From positions 1-64,000 of the forward strand of contig NZ_MIKC01000008.1 in NCBI RefSeq assembly GCF_001730315.1: a stretch of DNA of 64,000 nt, written 5' to 3'. Source of the DNA: Enterococcus ureilyticus (GTDB lineage: Bacteria > Bacillota > Bacilli > Lactobacillales > Enterococcaceae). The notes beneath the pieces were generated by a model. The model worked only from the letters and a program-made list of their open reading frames with translations, had not been told where the DNA came from and did no database searches. Of this stretch, positions 19,365 to 27,735 are shown piece after piece. The position numbers and the translations under genes are program-made. Each line of letters begins with the position of its first letter. Position 1 is the stretch's first letter.

Positions 19365-19515
19365 AAACGAAAAAAAATAGACCTCTGTATGCTAAATAGA
19401 ACATACATAAGTCTCACCGTTTAAGACAACACCAGAAATTTCTTTCGGAGTTGGTGATGTTGCCGCAGCTAGCGCCGCCAGTTACTCCCTCATGAAATAA
19501 TAGTGGTGACAGATC
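19365..19515 (-). promoter_or_regulatory. yybP-ykoY (Mn2+) riboswitch with terminator
   Basis: On the minus strand the element reads GAGGGAGTAACTGGCGGC, then GCGGCAACATCACC, a hairpin with CTCCGAAAGAAATTTC, and GGTGAGACTTATGTATG. These are the conserved blocks of the yybP-ykoY class. The last block overlaps a terminator (AGACTTATGTATG pairing with CATACAGAGGTCT, then eight T residues, 19365-19414), so Mn2+ binding can shift the fold to antitermination. The downstream P-type ATPase is a known partner of this class in lactic acid bacteria. Confidence 0.85.
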
Positions 19516-19631
19516 AATATCCTTCACCAATTATCATTGATGAACTAATTATACCTGTTCTTTTAGTGTTTTTCAAATGAAATCGTCTTGATTTTCAGAA
19601 AAATTTCTGTTTAGTTTGAAAAAGTTGTAGT

Positions 19632-20999
19632 TTATTCTTTGTTTAATAGGATCTCTTTAATTTGTTGCCAATATGTCTTAGTCCCAACAATGAGAGATAG
19701 CTCTCCTGTGAGCCCATACCGATTTTTGAATTTTCTTGGCAATCGTAATTCTCCTTTAATGGTAAAAAAAGTTCCTTGTTCACTTGTCGTACTTGTTTCT
19801 GAAATTTCTGTTAAAATGCCATCAACCGTTGTTGTTTCTCTGTTCTTATCTAATTTGAAGTGAACATTCATTCCTTTTTCTATACGATTAATTTCATTTG
19901 TAGGCAATAGTGCAGTGAACATCATATAATCGTCCTGCAAGATTGGATAAATCTCCGCTAAAAGCGTTCCTTGTTGAACAACTTTTTGCCCACTTACTTG
20001 TTCAGTTAAGTGAACCCTTCCATCGATCGAAGCCCTTAGAGTACCTTGTTCGATTTGTTCATTCAGCGTCTTGAGTGCAGTCGTATTTTTCTGTTGAGTA
20101 TTCGTTAATTCAAGCAAACTTTGTCTGGTAGTTGCTACCGTCTGTTCTATCTTTTGTTTGGCTTTTTTATGATAACTATTGACTTCATTATCAGAGTTAG
20201 CTGGTATAACCAGTTTAGCTAGTTCTCCTTGTACTTGCTCTATTTCCTTATTTAGTTGTGCAATCTGCTCTTCGATTTCAACTAAGACAGTTGTCCGTAC
20301 TTGATTATTTAGTTCTTCTGAAGTATTTGATAACTGAGATTGCCAGAATTGATATTTAGCCATGATTTCTGTAGCAAAACCTTGGACTTCTTGCTGATTA
20401 TTATTCCACGCAGAACGAACTTGCTCCCATTCATTCTTTTGGCTTTGTCTTTCATTCAGCTGTTGAGACATCTGCTCTTTGTTTTTCTGATACATCTCAA
20501 GATTCTTTTTAGTTATTTCTATACTTTGTTTGGACATATACTCATTGGATTCATTTTCTGCTACTAAGCTTTTCAATTGATTACTGTAACCATATATATC
20601 TTCGCTTTCAAAAAGATCACGCTCTTGAGTTAAACTATCAATAAACGTTTGAGCTGCTTTCTTTTGCTTTTCAATTGTTTTATTTTCTTGTTCAAGCAGT
20701 TTTTGTTCATTCGACAACACTTCTGTATCAAAAATTATTAAAGAATCACCTCTTTGTACTCGTTGGTTTTCATGTAACTTATTTTCTAGTATTTTAGCAT
20801 CTATAGGAACCTGGACTTTCTCTGTTTCTGTGCCAATTAACTGTGCTGTCGTTTGTATGACTACTTCTTTTTTGGCGAAAAATAAAAAGAGTCCTAACAA
20901 CAAAAATAGGATGATAACTGGATACACTATCCAACGATAAAAGGTATTGTGTTGTTGACTATAAATACTGGAGTGGTCAAGCCAATCATTCTTTGCCAT
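19632..20999 (-). CDS. entD: Bacteriocin secretion accessory protein (HlyD/EntD-like)
   Basis: 455 residues: short cytoplasmic N-terminus, one membrane segment (WIVYPVIILFLLLGLFLFF), then a long extracytoplasmic coiled-coil and lipoyl/HlyD-type region. It is the membrane-fusion partner of the ABC exporter encoded just upstream. The start is ATG at 20999, 7 nt behind AAGGAGG; longer starts overlapping the exporter gene have no better signal. Position (last of the F-K-R-T-D series) matches entD of the enterocin A locus. The gene symbol is by analogy, not identity. Confidence 0.88.
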   Translation of the reverse strand: MAKNDWLDHSSIYSQQHNTFYRWIVYPVIILFLLLGLFLFFAKKEVVIQTTAQLIGTETEKVQVPIDAKILENKLHENQRVQRGDSLIIFDTEVLSNEQKLLEQENKTIEKQKKAAQTFIDSLTQERDLFESEDIYGYSNQLKSLVAENESNEYMSKQSIEITKKNLEMYQKNKEQMSQQLNERQSQKNEWEQVRSAWNNNQQEVQGFATEIMAKYQFWQSQLSNTSEELNNQVRTTVLVEIEEQIAQLNKEIEQVQGELAKLVIPANSDNEVNSYHKKAKQKIEQTVATTRQSLLELTNTQQKNTTALKTLNEQIEQGTLRASIDGRVHLTEQVSGQKVVQQGTLLAEIYPILQDDYMMFTALLPTNEINRIEKGMNVHFKLDKNRETTTVDGILTEISETSTTSEQGTFFTIKGELRLPRKFKNRYGLTGELSLIVGTKTYWQQIKEILLNKE

Positions 21000-21016
21000 T
21001 GTCAATCCTCCTTTTA

Positions 21017-23167
21017 CTATATTTCCCACAACTGCTGGTAAATTCCTTGGTTAAATCGTAATTTATCATGAGTTCCTTGCTCAACTAATTGTCCTTCATG
21101 AAGAACAAGAATTTGATCACATTCTTTCGCAATTGATAGATGGTGAGCGATAAAAAGAAGTGTCTTATTCTCAAGTTGTAGTAAATACTCTAAAATTTTA
21201 TGTTCTAATATAGTATCTAATCCACTGGTTGCTTCGTCTAAAATCAGAATGTCTGCATCTTTTAATAACGCTCGAGCAATAGCTAGACGCTGACGTTGTC
21301 CGCCCGAAAGATTCACCCCACCTTCTTCCAAAACTGTTTCCAAGCGCAAAGGTTGCTGGTTAATAAATTCATTTAATTGGACAGCTTTACAAACTTCTAA
21401 AATACGTTCAAAACTTGGTATTATAGATAAACCAAAAGTCAAGTTCTCTAAAATTGTTCCACTGAAAAAAAAAGAGTCTTGCGGGATATACGTCACATTT
21501 TCTCTTAGCTGTTTGTATTCAATATCTAGATGGTTTACCTGTCCATAACTGATTGTTCCTTCTGAAGGAGAATAAAAATTTACTAGTAATTTTGCTAAAG
21601 TAGATTTTCCCGACCCGCTAACGCCTACTAATGCAACTTTACTATGAGCAGGAATCCAACAGGAAATCGCATTTAGCGTAGGTGCTTTCATATGATAGGA
21701 GAATGAAACCCGCTCTAAAGAAATGCCTTGCTGAAAGTTTTCTACAGAAATAGTTTTTTCTATTGAGGTATTCACTTGTTCAGGTTCAATGTCAAAAATT
21801 TCATTTAGTCGTTTATTGGCCACTTGAGCTGTTTGCATTTTTACTTGAAGGTTTATGATATTTTGTAAAGGATCCGTAAAAAACACAAGTAATGCGTTAT
21901 ATGCAATTAATTGACCTAAGCTAATGGTTCCATCCATCACAAAATATGAACCTAGCCACAGAATCAAAGCACTACTGATCAATTGAATGGTATGTTTTAT
22001 TCCTTGTTGTACATTATCCAAGGTTACAGTCTGAAATGATTTTTTCATAAGTTTGATAAATTCTCTATCAACGCGATCATACACCTGATTTTCTCCACTA
22101 TAAGCTTTAATTGTTTCTATCCCTTTCAGACTTTCGATAATATTGGCGTTTAGCGTAGCTCCAGCAGTCATTTCTTCTTGATTCGCTTTTTCGTAGCTTT
22201 TAACAAATGCTAAAATTGCTATGAGGTAAAATGGTAATGATGCCAGTGTGATTAAAAAGAGTGTGCTATTTTGAATGGCTAAGGTAATTCCCACTAATAG
22301 CACCATTCCAATATCTAAAAAAACAGAAAGTGTGGCGCTAGCAAGAGCATCAATAATCTTATTCGCATCTAAAAAACGAGAGATAATCTCTCCTGATTTA
22401 CGTGTTGCAAAAAAAGTCATTGGGAGTGTTAACACATGTTTAAAGTAAGTCAACATAATTGCAATACTCATTCGTTGCCCTAATATAATTAATAAATAAC
22501 TGCGACTATATTCAAAAAACACCCGAAAAAGATAGACAATAATCAATCCACTAGACACAATATTAAGCGCCGAATGTGCTTGATATGGAATAAAATAATC
22601 TAGGAGACCCTGAAAATAATAGGAACTTCCAATGCCAAATAAAGTAATAAAAAATGAGGCTAATACAATATGAAAAACCAATTTTTTCTGTTGCCAAATT
22701 ATTGGTAAAAACGAACTTAATCCATTAACTTTTTCCTTAATCGGTCGATAGGATTTCTTTGGTGTAGGTAAGATCAAAATACCTGTCCATTCTGCTGAAA
22801 ATGCTTCAATTGACTTTTTTACTTTTCCTTTGGCTGGATCTGCAAGTGATAACGAGGCTCCTTTTTTATCGTACACAACGACATAATGCATAAAACTATT
22901 GTCGACTAACACATGAGCAATTAAGGGAAATGGCAATTCTTTTTCCTGCCAAATTTCATTATCTGCTTGAATAGCTAAACACTCAAAATCTAAATTTTCC
23001 AATGTTTTTTTTAAGCCAAAGGCAGAAGTTCCTTCCAAATCGGTCCCTGATAATTCTCGTAATTTATGGATAGGGATTTCTGTTTTATAATAGTTTAGAA
23101 TCATGGCTAGACAAGCCACACCACAATCTTTTTCATCTTGTTGTTGAATATAAGGAAATGGTTTCAT
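21017..23167 (-). CDS. entT: Peptidase-containing bacteriocin ABC exporter (EntT-like)
   Basis: 716 residues. Residues 1-130 form a C39 peptidase with catalytic Cys in QQDEKDCGVACLAMIL, His in NSFMHYVVVYD and Asp in LADPAKGK; it cuts double-glycine leaders. Then come six membrane segments (about 160-440) and an ATPase domain with Walker A GVSGSGKSTLAKLL, signature LSGGQRQRLAIARAL and Walker B ILILDEATSGLD. It would process and export the three GG-leader peptides encoded at 25292-25432, 25968-26147 and 26167-26325. Co-transcribed with the accessory gene 17 bp downstream. Confidence 0.94.
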   Translation of the reverse strand: MKPFPYIQQQDEKDCGVACLAMILNYYKTEIPIHKLRELSGTDLEGTSAFGLKKTLENLDFECLAIQADNEIWQEKELPFPLIAHVLVDNSFMHYVVVYDKKGASLSLADPAKGKVKKSIEAFSAEWTGILILPTPKKSYRPIKEKVNGLSSFLPIIWQQKKLVFHIVLASFFITLFGIGSSYYFQGLLDYFIPYQAHSALNIVSSGLIIVYLFRVFFEYSRSYLLIILGQRMSIAIMLTYFKHVLTLPMTFFATRKSGEIISRFLDANKIIDALASATLSVFLDIGMVLLVGITLAIQNSTLFLITLASLPFYLIAILAFVKSYEKANQEEMTAGATLNANIIESLKGIETIKAYSGENQVYDRVDREFIKLMKKSFQTVTLDNVQQGIKHTIQLISSALILWLGSYFVMDGTISLGQLIAYNALLVFFTDPLQNIINLQVKMQTAQVANKRLNEIFDIEPEQVNTSIEKTISVENFQQGISLERVSFSYHMKAPTLNAISCWIPAHSKVALVGVSGSGKSTLAKLLVNFYSPSEGTISYGQVNHLDIEYKQLRENVTYIPQDSFFFSGTILENLTFGLSIIPSFERILEVCKAVQLNEFINQQPLRLETVLEEGGVNLSGGQRQRLAIARALLKDADILILDEATSGLDTILEHKILEYLLQLENKTLLFIAHHLSIAKECDQILVLHEGQLVEQGTHDKLRFNQGIYQQLWEI

Positions 23168-23193
23168 ATATTATTTGATATCCTTTCCAAAAA

Positions 23194-23946
23194 TTAGTTA
23201 AGAATTTTTTGAAACCGTTCTTTAATCCTATTGGTTTTTCCAATAGCAAATGTCCTTGTTAATTCTGCATTAAAATAAATCAAACGTTTTTTGAACTCTA
23301 TTTCTCTAACGTTTTTAGGATTAATCAAACAAGAACGATTGATTTTAAATAATACCGGGTATTTCTTTTCTATATCTGTTAATTTCCCATAAAATTCATA
23401 TTGACCGTTTTTTGTGTAAAGTGTCACTCTATGAGGTAGCGCTGAAGGTTCTAGTAAGTATATTTCTTGTAGATCAAGTAGAAACGTTTGTGAACCAATC
23501 GAAAAAACAAACGCATTATTTTGCTCTATTTTCAAAGAGTCAATTCTGTGCTGGGCAAGAGCTAACAACTCTACGATTTCGGCTCGGTAACTTTCTAATG
23601 ATTGATCCTTTACCACAAAACCCAATGTTTCTATCCGACGTTTTATCGTTAAAGGAATCATTTCATCGTGAGTTGTAATAAAAATAATCTTTGCCTGTAC
23701 ATCATGTGATCGTATCTCCTCTGCAAGTTCGATCCCATTCATTTTATGATTTAAATCAATATCCAGAAAATAAATTCCCTGCTTTGGTTTAAATTTATGC
23801 AGGTATTTTTTTACTTCTTCTGGACTCTGTGTTTTTAATGTAATTTGAAAAAGATTATTATGAAAGAGAATAAAATTCTGAATAATAGTCTCAATTTGAT
23901 TTAATTGGATAATTTGATCTTCACAAATAATAATCGGATAACTCAT
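23194..23946 (-). CDS. entR: LytTR response regulator of the bacteriocin locus (EntR-like)
   Basis: 250 residues. The receiver domain carries acidic residues near the N-terminus (IICEDQ) and the phospho-acceptor Asp in YFLDIDLNHKMNG. The C-terminal ~100 residues form a LytTR DNA-binding domain (FKINRSCLINPKNVREIEF). AgrA/ComE/PlnC-type regulators bind pairs of short direct repeats; candidates lie at 25523-25590 between the two divergent halves of the locus. It is 10 bp downstream of its histidine kinase, and together with the induction peptide forms a three-component system. Confidence 0.9.
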   Translation of the reverse strand: MSYPIIICEDQIIQLNQIETIIQNFILFHNNLFQITLKTQSPEEVKKYLHKFKPKQGIYFLDIDLNHKMNGIELAEEIRSHDVQAKIIFITTHDEMIPLTIKRRIETLGFVVKDQSLESYRAEIVELLALAQHRIDSLKIEQNNAFVFSIGSQTFLLDLQEIYLLEPSALPHRVTLYTKNGQYEFYGKLTDIEKKYPVLFKINRSCLINPKNVREIEFKKRLIYFNAELTRTFAIGKTNRIKERFQKILN

Positions 23947-23956
23947 ACTGCCTCCC

Positions 23957-25249
23957 TTACTCCCAAATCAAGATGATCTGAGTGGAAAATTTATATTGAT
24001 CTTTTTGGTATTGAACAAACATATTCTTATTCTTTTTGTTTATATCCTTAATTGTACTCAATCCTAAACCTTGATGATTTCCTTTAGTTGTAAAGCCTTT
24101 TTTTAGTAGAGAGTTTAGAGGAATATCTAGATCTTGAAAAGAATTTTCAATATAAAATTCCAGTTGATAATTATCTTGATGAATCATAAACGATATTGTA
24201 CGTTCTTCATTTTCACTTGTCGCTTCGATTGCATTATCAAGAACAATACCTAAAACACGAATACAATCAAAAATCGGCATCGGAATTTTTTCGACTACTT
24301 CATAGCACTCAAATTTAAAGTAAACTTGTTGTTTCTTTGCTTCATGAAACTTAGAGATAATCAGACTTTTCAAATACATATTTTTAATATTTTGGCAGTG
24401 ACCGTAGTTCAAATCCGATGTTGAAATGTAATGATTCGAATAGTTTTCCAACTCTTGCACTTGCTCAAAGAACACCTGATTTTCACTATTCGCTGAAGCC
24501 TCTTTTAGACTTAGTAAAATATTTTTATAGTCATGTTTGAATTTTGATAATTGTTCTTGATTCTGTTCTAATTGGTCTGTATAATTTTTTAAATTAATCA
24601 ATTCTTGTTTTTCTAATTGTTGTTCGTATTTCTCTTTTTGCCTTAATGTGATTCGGATAAAAAATAAGATAACAAATATAGTTTGAACAATAATGAAACC
24701 CGTCACTCCCATAATAAATTGATCAAATGCCTCATAATAATGAGCCGCATATGAGACAAGTAAAGAAACTGCAAATAGATAAATCATCAGAACTGATGTT
24801 AATTCGGAGCTATAATGCTCAATTACTGAGTTAACATGTAATTTTTTGTATAACATGATAAAAAGTGATAGTAGAAACAATTTCAAAATCAATTGAATAA
24901 AAATATACGTGTACCCTTTTATTCCACCATGTGAAAACCCAAAATACATAATAATTGAGCTTACGATTGATGAAACGTCATTTATAAGCATACATAAAGT
25001 AAGCTTGTTTAAAAGAATATGATTAAATTTCCCGTTTCTTTTTAATAAAAAATAACTGCTCAAAATAGGAATCATATCTGCCAGACCACTAAATAATTGG
25101 AAAATAAAGGTTATTGGTAGGAAAATAAAGATGATCGCTAATTTTTTCTTAGTGTAGTCATTTTTATTAATATAAAAAAGTAACCCGTATAAATAAAAAA
25201 GATCCACAATCATCCTTAATATGTAAGCTTTTGTATTAATATTAATCAA
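23957..25249 (-). CDS. entK: HPK10-type sensor histidine kinase (EntK-like)
   Basis: 430 residues. The N-terminal half has six or seven membrane segments; the linker is a coiled coil (about 200-235). The phospho-acceptor His lies in LSKFKHDYKNILLSL and the ATPase region shows IVLDNAIEATSE and GLGLSTIKDINKKN. This is the AgrC/PlnB/EntK class that senses secreted peptides. It is encoded right behind the induction peptide gene and ahead of the response regulator, the conventional order. I infer that it detects the peptide from 25292-25432. Confidence 0.9.
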   Translation of the reverse strand: MININTKAYILRMIVDLFYLYGLLFYINKNDYTKKKLAIIFIFLPITFIFQLFSGLADMIPILSSYFLLKRNGKFNHILLNKLTLCMLINDVSSIVSSIIMYFGFSHGGIKGYTYIFIQLILKLFLLSLFIMLYKKLHVNSVIEHYSSELTSVLMIYLFAVSLLVSYAAHYYEAFDQFIMGVTGFIIVQTIFVILFFIRITLRQKEKYEQQLEKQELINLKNYTDQLEQNQEQLSKFKHDYKNILLSLKEASANSENQVFFEQVQELENYSNHYISTSDLNYGHCQNIKNMYLKSLIISKFHEAKKQQVYFKFECYEVVEKIPMPIFDCIRVLGIVLDNAIEATSENEERTISFMIHQDNYQLEFYIENSFQDLDIPLNSLLKKGFTTKGNHQGLGLSTIKDINKKNKNMFVQYQKDQYKFSTQIILIWE

Positions 25250-25291
25250 GTGATCCCCTCCTGATTAAATTATATCAAAAAGAATCACTAT

Positions 25292-25432
25292 TTAACATTT
25301 CTTGAAAAAAGAAAACACACACTGTGCAACATTAGAAATTGGTTTTCCATTATATAAATTAGTTCCTCCTCTTACAACCAATAATTGTTTATCGGAACAT
25401 TTTTTTACATTCTTAATTTTTTTGATATCCAT
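25292..25432 (-). CDS. entF: EntF-like induction (pheromone) peptide precursor
   Basis: 46 residues: a 23-residue double-glycine leader ending QLLVVRGG and a 23-residue mature peptide containing NGKPISNVAQCVFSFFKKC. From memory, the mature part closely resembles EntF, the inducer of enterocin A production in E. faecium (shared GKP-SN, CVFS-FKKC). Two cysteines could form a small ring. The start is ATG at 25432, 7 nt behind GGGAGGG. It is too small for routine detection and precedes the kinase gene, as expected for a three-component system. Confidence 0.9.
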   Translation of the reverse strand: MDIKKIKNVKKCSDKQLLVVRGGTNLYNGKPISNVAQCVFSFFKKC

Positions 25433-25522
25433 TTGTTTTCCCTCCCTATATGAATTTACTAAATTTAGTATGACACAATTTCTATATAACATAAAAAAAC
25501 TTCCTGAACCACGGTTAAATCG

Positions 25523-25620
25523 TTCTCGAATGAATGAAAAGTGCTATTTAGCTCATTCAAGAATGAAATCAATAGTATTCAGGATCTTTTTAACACAAAT
25601 TAAATAAGCCACTATATAAT
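25523..25620. promoter_or_regulatory. Candidate regulator-binding direct repeats and bacteriocin promoter
   Basis: In the divergent region, TTCTCGAATGAA (25523), TTCAAGAATGAA (25556) and TTCAGGATC (25578) form imperfect direct repeats, the last two offset by 22 bp, about two helical turns. A clear -10 TATAAT follows at 25615-25620 with only a weak -35 (TAACAC), typical of promoters that need an activator. I infer binding by the LytTR response regulator. The spacing is suggestive, not proven. Confidence 0.5.
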
Positions 25621-25701
25621 CAAGTATGTAGTAAGGTCTCGCAAAAAAAAGGGTCGTACCAGTATGAAGAATCAACGATCGTCGAAAGGAGAACAAAACA
25701 A

Positions 25702-25950
25702 TTGAAAAAGACTTCTAACGAAAGGATCAGGATAATAAAAATAGTTGAAAAAGGAATTGACATAGCTTCTATTACTGAAAAAACAATAAGTGTCATAATC
25801 AGTTACATTATTGCGGATTGGATTAATGATACAGTATCGATTTATTTTAGAATCGATAGCTTTTTATTAACGAATTTTATCGGAATTACAATAATCGTTT
25901 TAACTTTGACTCTCTACTTTTATTGGAGAGGAAGTAAAAATAAAAAATGA
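25702..25950 (+). CDS. Small membrane protein, possible bacteriocin immunity protein
   Basis: 82 residues with TTG start at 25702, AAAGGAG about 11 nt upstream. It has a charged N-terminus and two hydrophobic segments (TISVIISYIIADWI and LLTNFIGITIIVLTLTLYFY) and a basic tail. It is first in the plus-strand transcript, directly ahead of the two bacteriocin genes. Immunity proteins of two-peptide bacteriocins are small membrane proteins of this kind, though usually encoded after the structural genes; another transport or accessory role is possible. No family is recognised. Confidence 0.65.
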   Translation: MKKTSNERIRIIKIVEKGIDIASITEKTISVIISYIIADWINDTVSIYFRIDSFLLTNFIGITIIVLTLTLYFYWRGSKNKK

Positions 25951-25967
25951 AAGAAAGAGGTAAGAAA

Positions 25968-26147
25968 ATGATCAAAAAAGAATTGAACGAGCAAGAATTA
26001 AAAAAGATTTGTGGTGGAAGTAATGATGGTTTTTGGGAACGTTATGGCGTTGGCCTAGGAGCCTATACGAAATGTTCATTATCTTCTTTAAATTTTGCGA
26101 ATCCTGTTTGTACTGCAAAAGGAATCTATGGAGCAATCAAAGGATAA
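25968..26147 (+). CDS. Two-peptide bacteriocin, alpha-type precursor (enterocin X-like)
   Basis: 59 residues: 17-residue double-glycine leader (MIKKELNEQELKKICGG) and a 42-residue mature peptide beginning SNDGFWERYGVGLGAYTKC. It has two Cys and two GxxxG motifs (GVGLG and GAIKG), the helix-pairing feature of class IIb bacteriocins. The SND start with a following aromatic residue and the paired Cys recall enterocin X-alpha. The ATG at 25968 follows AAAGAGG. The sister peptide gene follows after 19 bp. Processing by the C39 exporter of this locus is inferred. Confidence 0.88.
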   Translation: MIKKELNEQELKKICGGSNDGFWERYGVGLGAYTKCSLSSLNFANPVCTAKGIYGAIKG

Positions 26148-26166
26148 TTTGAAAGGAATGATTATT

Positions 26167-26325
26167 TTGAAAAAAGTGATTTCAGAAAAAAAACTAAAAG
26201 ATATTAAAGGTGGCATTGGGCCAGCAGCTTTATTAATTCCTATCGGTGGTTATCTTGCCAAACAAGCCTTTGAACACTCCGACCAAATTGCCAAAGGCTT
26301 CCTAAAAGGTTGGAACGGAAAATAA
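26167..26325 (+). CDS. Two-peptide bacteriocin, beta-type precursor (enterocin X-like)
   Basis: 52 residues if started at TTG 26167, which has GAAAGGA 9 nt upstream; ATG at 26158 touches that Shine-Dalgarno and is less likely. Leader MKKVISEKKLKDIKGG, then a 36-residue mature peptide with IPIGGYLAKQAF and a C-terminal half EHSDQIAKGFLKGWNGK. That half is strikingly like enterocin X-beta as I recall it (HSDQI, GF-KGWNG). It contains GxxxG (GFLKG). With the preceding gene it should form one two-peptide bacteriocin. A terminator follows. Confidence 0.87.
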   Translation: MKKVISEKKLKDIKGGIGPAALLIPIGGYLAKQAFEHSDQIAKGFLKGWNGK

Positions 26326-26344
26326 ATTCGTTCATTTAATGTGA

Positions 26345-26397
26345 AAAAGACAGAGTAAGTAGTTGATTTTTAGAAACTAGTTATTCTGTCTTTTTCT
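26345..26397. terminator. Bidirectional terminator between bacteriocin and AraC genes
   Basis: AAAAAGACAGAGTAAGTAGTT pairs imperfectly with AACTAGTTATTCTGTC plus a T run; A and T tracts flank both sides. It ends the plus-strand bacteriocin transcript and the minus-strand AraC gene convergently. Confidence 0.85.
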
Positions 26398-26398
26398 T

Positions 26399-27607
26399 CT
26401 ATTTATTAGTCAGCAGTTCTTTATATTTTTTCGGCGTATTGCCCCAAAAAGTTAAAAAATTCCGGTTGAAGGTGCGAATCGACTGATAGCCACAGGCTTC
26501 AGCGATCTCACTGATCTTTTTAGATGAGCTCAATAAAAGAGAACGGGCAAATAACATTCGATTATATTCTACCAACGCATTAAAGGTCATTGAAAACTCA
26601 TCCAAGACGATTTGATCGATTTTAGTTGGGCTAGAATAAAAATATTTAGCTGCGGTTTGAATTGAAATTGGTTCACTATAGTGTTGATTAATATACGTAT
26701 AGATTTCAAAGGGGAGACTGTTTTGAAAACGAAACGAATTCATTTTCTTATCAGTTGCTCTAATTTTTCTAACTTCTGTAGGTGAATAACCTGTCATAGC
26801 CTTAAATTGTTTATTAAAACTAGGAACTGACCGATAGCCGATAAAATCAGCAATAAAAGCGATATCTAGCTCCTCAAACTTTAACATTGCTAAAGCATTA
26901 TTGATGCGAACGTCAATCAGATTTTCTACAAATGTTTTTCCCGTTAATTTCTTTAGTCCTCGATTGATCGTTTGCGGTGTACTTTTAAATTTATCCGCTA
27001 TTTCGTTGAGTAGCAACTCTTCTCTATAATGAAAATGAACATATAACAAAATTTTGGAGCTGATCTCACGAATTGGTTTTTCACGAGTCCATTGATGTCT
27101 TGCCGTTCGTTCAAACCAGACAATTACTTGATATAAATCCGCAAGCAACGATAGATCGTAGAGTCGCTCTTGTTGCTCATATTCTTGCAGTCCATGGGTA
27201 AAAATCGTTAATAAATACGTAAAGTCCTTCTCTTCACATTTAAGAACAGGTGTGTCCCAATATTCAAAAAAACTCATATGCTGTTCAACCGAACGGGTAG
27301 TCAAGGAGGACAACATTAAAACATTTAAAGAAAGGTCAAAAGTGATGGCTTGGATTTCTTCATAAATTTCAACAAAATGATACACATGATATGAAAATAG
27401 CCAAAGTACACTCCCCTTTTCCACTAGGTATTCTTGATTATTGATCTGAACTTTTCCAGAACCGTTTTTTATAAAAAGAAATTGAACAGTCATACGGCTC
27501 GTCTTAGCCGTTGCAGTTTTGTACCGTTCGTTTCTTACAATAAAATCAGCTTTTGTTAATTCAAAACCATAGTAACTAGTTCCAGTATAAGGAAGACTTG
27601 CTTTCAT
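26399..27607 (-). CDS. AraC-family regulator with two HTH modules
   Basis: 402 residues from ATG 27607 (AAGGAG 7 nt upstream). Residues ~1-160 form a cupin-like sensing domain (VQFLFIKNGSGKVQINNQEY). Two AraC-type HTH regions follow: ~175-280 (LLLNEIADKFKSTPQTINRG ... IAFIADFIGYRSVPSFNKQF) and ~300-402 (ISIQTAAKYFYSSPTKI ... ISEIAEACGYQSIRTFNRNF). Tandem DNA-binding modules are unusual; ordinary family members are 270-300 residues with one. It is divergent from the epimerase-like gene at 27736, separated by ~130 bp, and likely controls it. Confidence 0.88.
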   Translation of the reverse strand: MKASLPYTGTSYYGFELTKADFIVRNERYKTATAKTSRMTVQFLFIKNGSGKVQINNQEYLVEKGSVLWLFSYHVYHFVEIYEEIQAITFDLSLNVLMLSSLTTRSVEQHMSFFEYWDTPVLKCEEKDFTYLLTIFTHGLQEYEQQERLYDLSLLADLYQVIVWFERTARHQWTREKPIREISSKILLYVHFHYREELLLNEIADKFKSTPQTINRGLKKLTGKTFVENLIDVRINNALAMLKFEELDIAFIADFIGYRSVPSFNKQFKAMTGYSPTEVRKIRATDKKMNSFRFQNSLPFEIYTYINQHYSEPISIQTAAKYFYSSPTKIDQIVLDEFSMTFNALVEYNRMLFARSLLLSSSKKISEIAEACGYQSIRTFNRNFLTFWGNTPKKYKELLTNK

Positions 27608-27735
27608 AACACCACTCCTTTGTTCATTTAGGATAAGAATTGTATTTCTCGCGTCCAACATTTCCTCTTCATTACGATTATACTATAGTTGTACATGTGA
27701 TTCATATCACAAATAGATTTTAGGAGGTTTTACTC

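Noticed and set aside
19632-26325. Lantibiotic (class I) interpretation of the bacteriocin locus
   Set aside because: No LanB, LanC or LanM enzyme and no Ser/Thr/Cys-rich core; double-glycine leaders and GxxxG motifs fit unmodified two-peptide bacteriocins.
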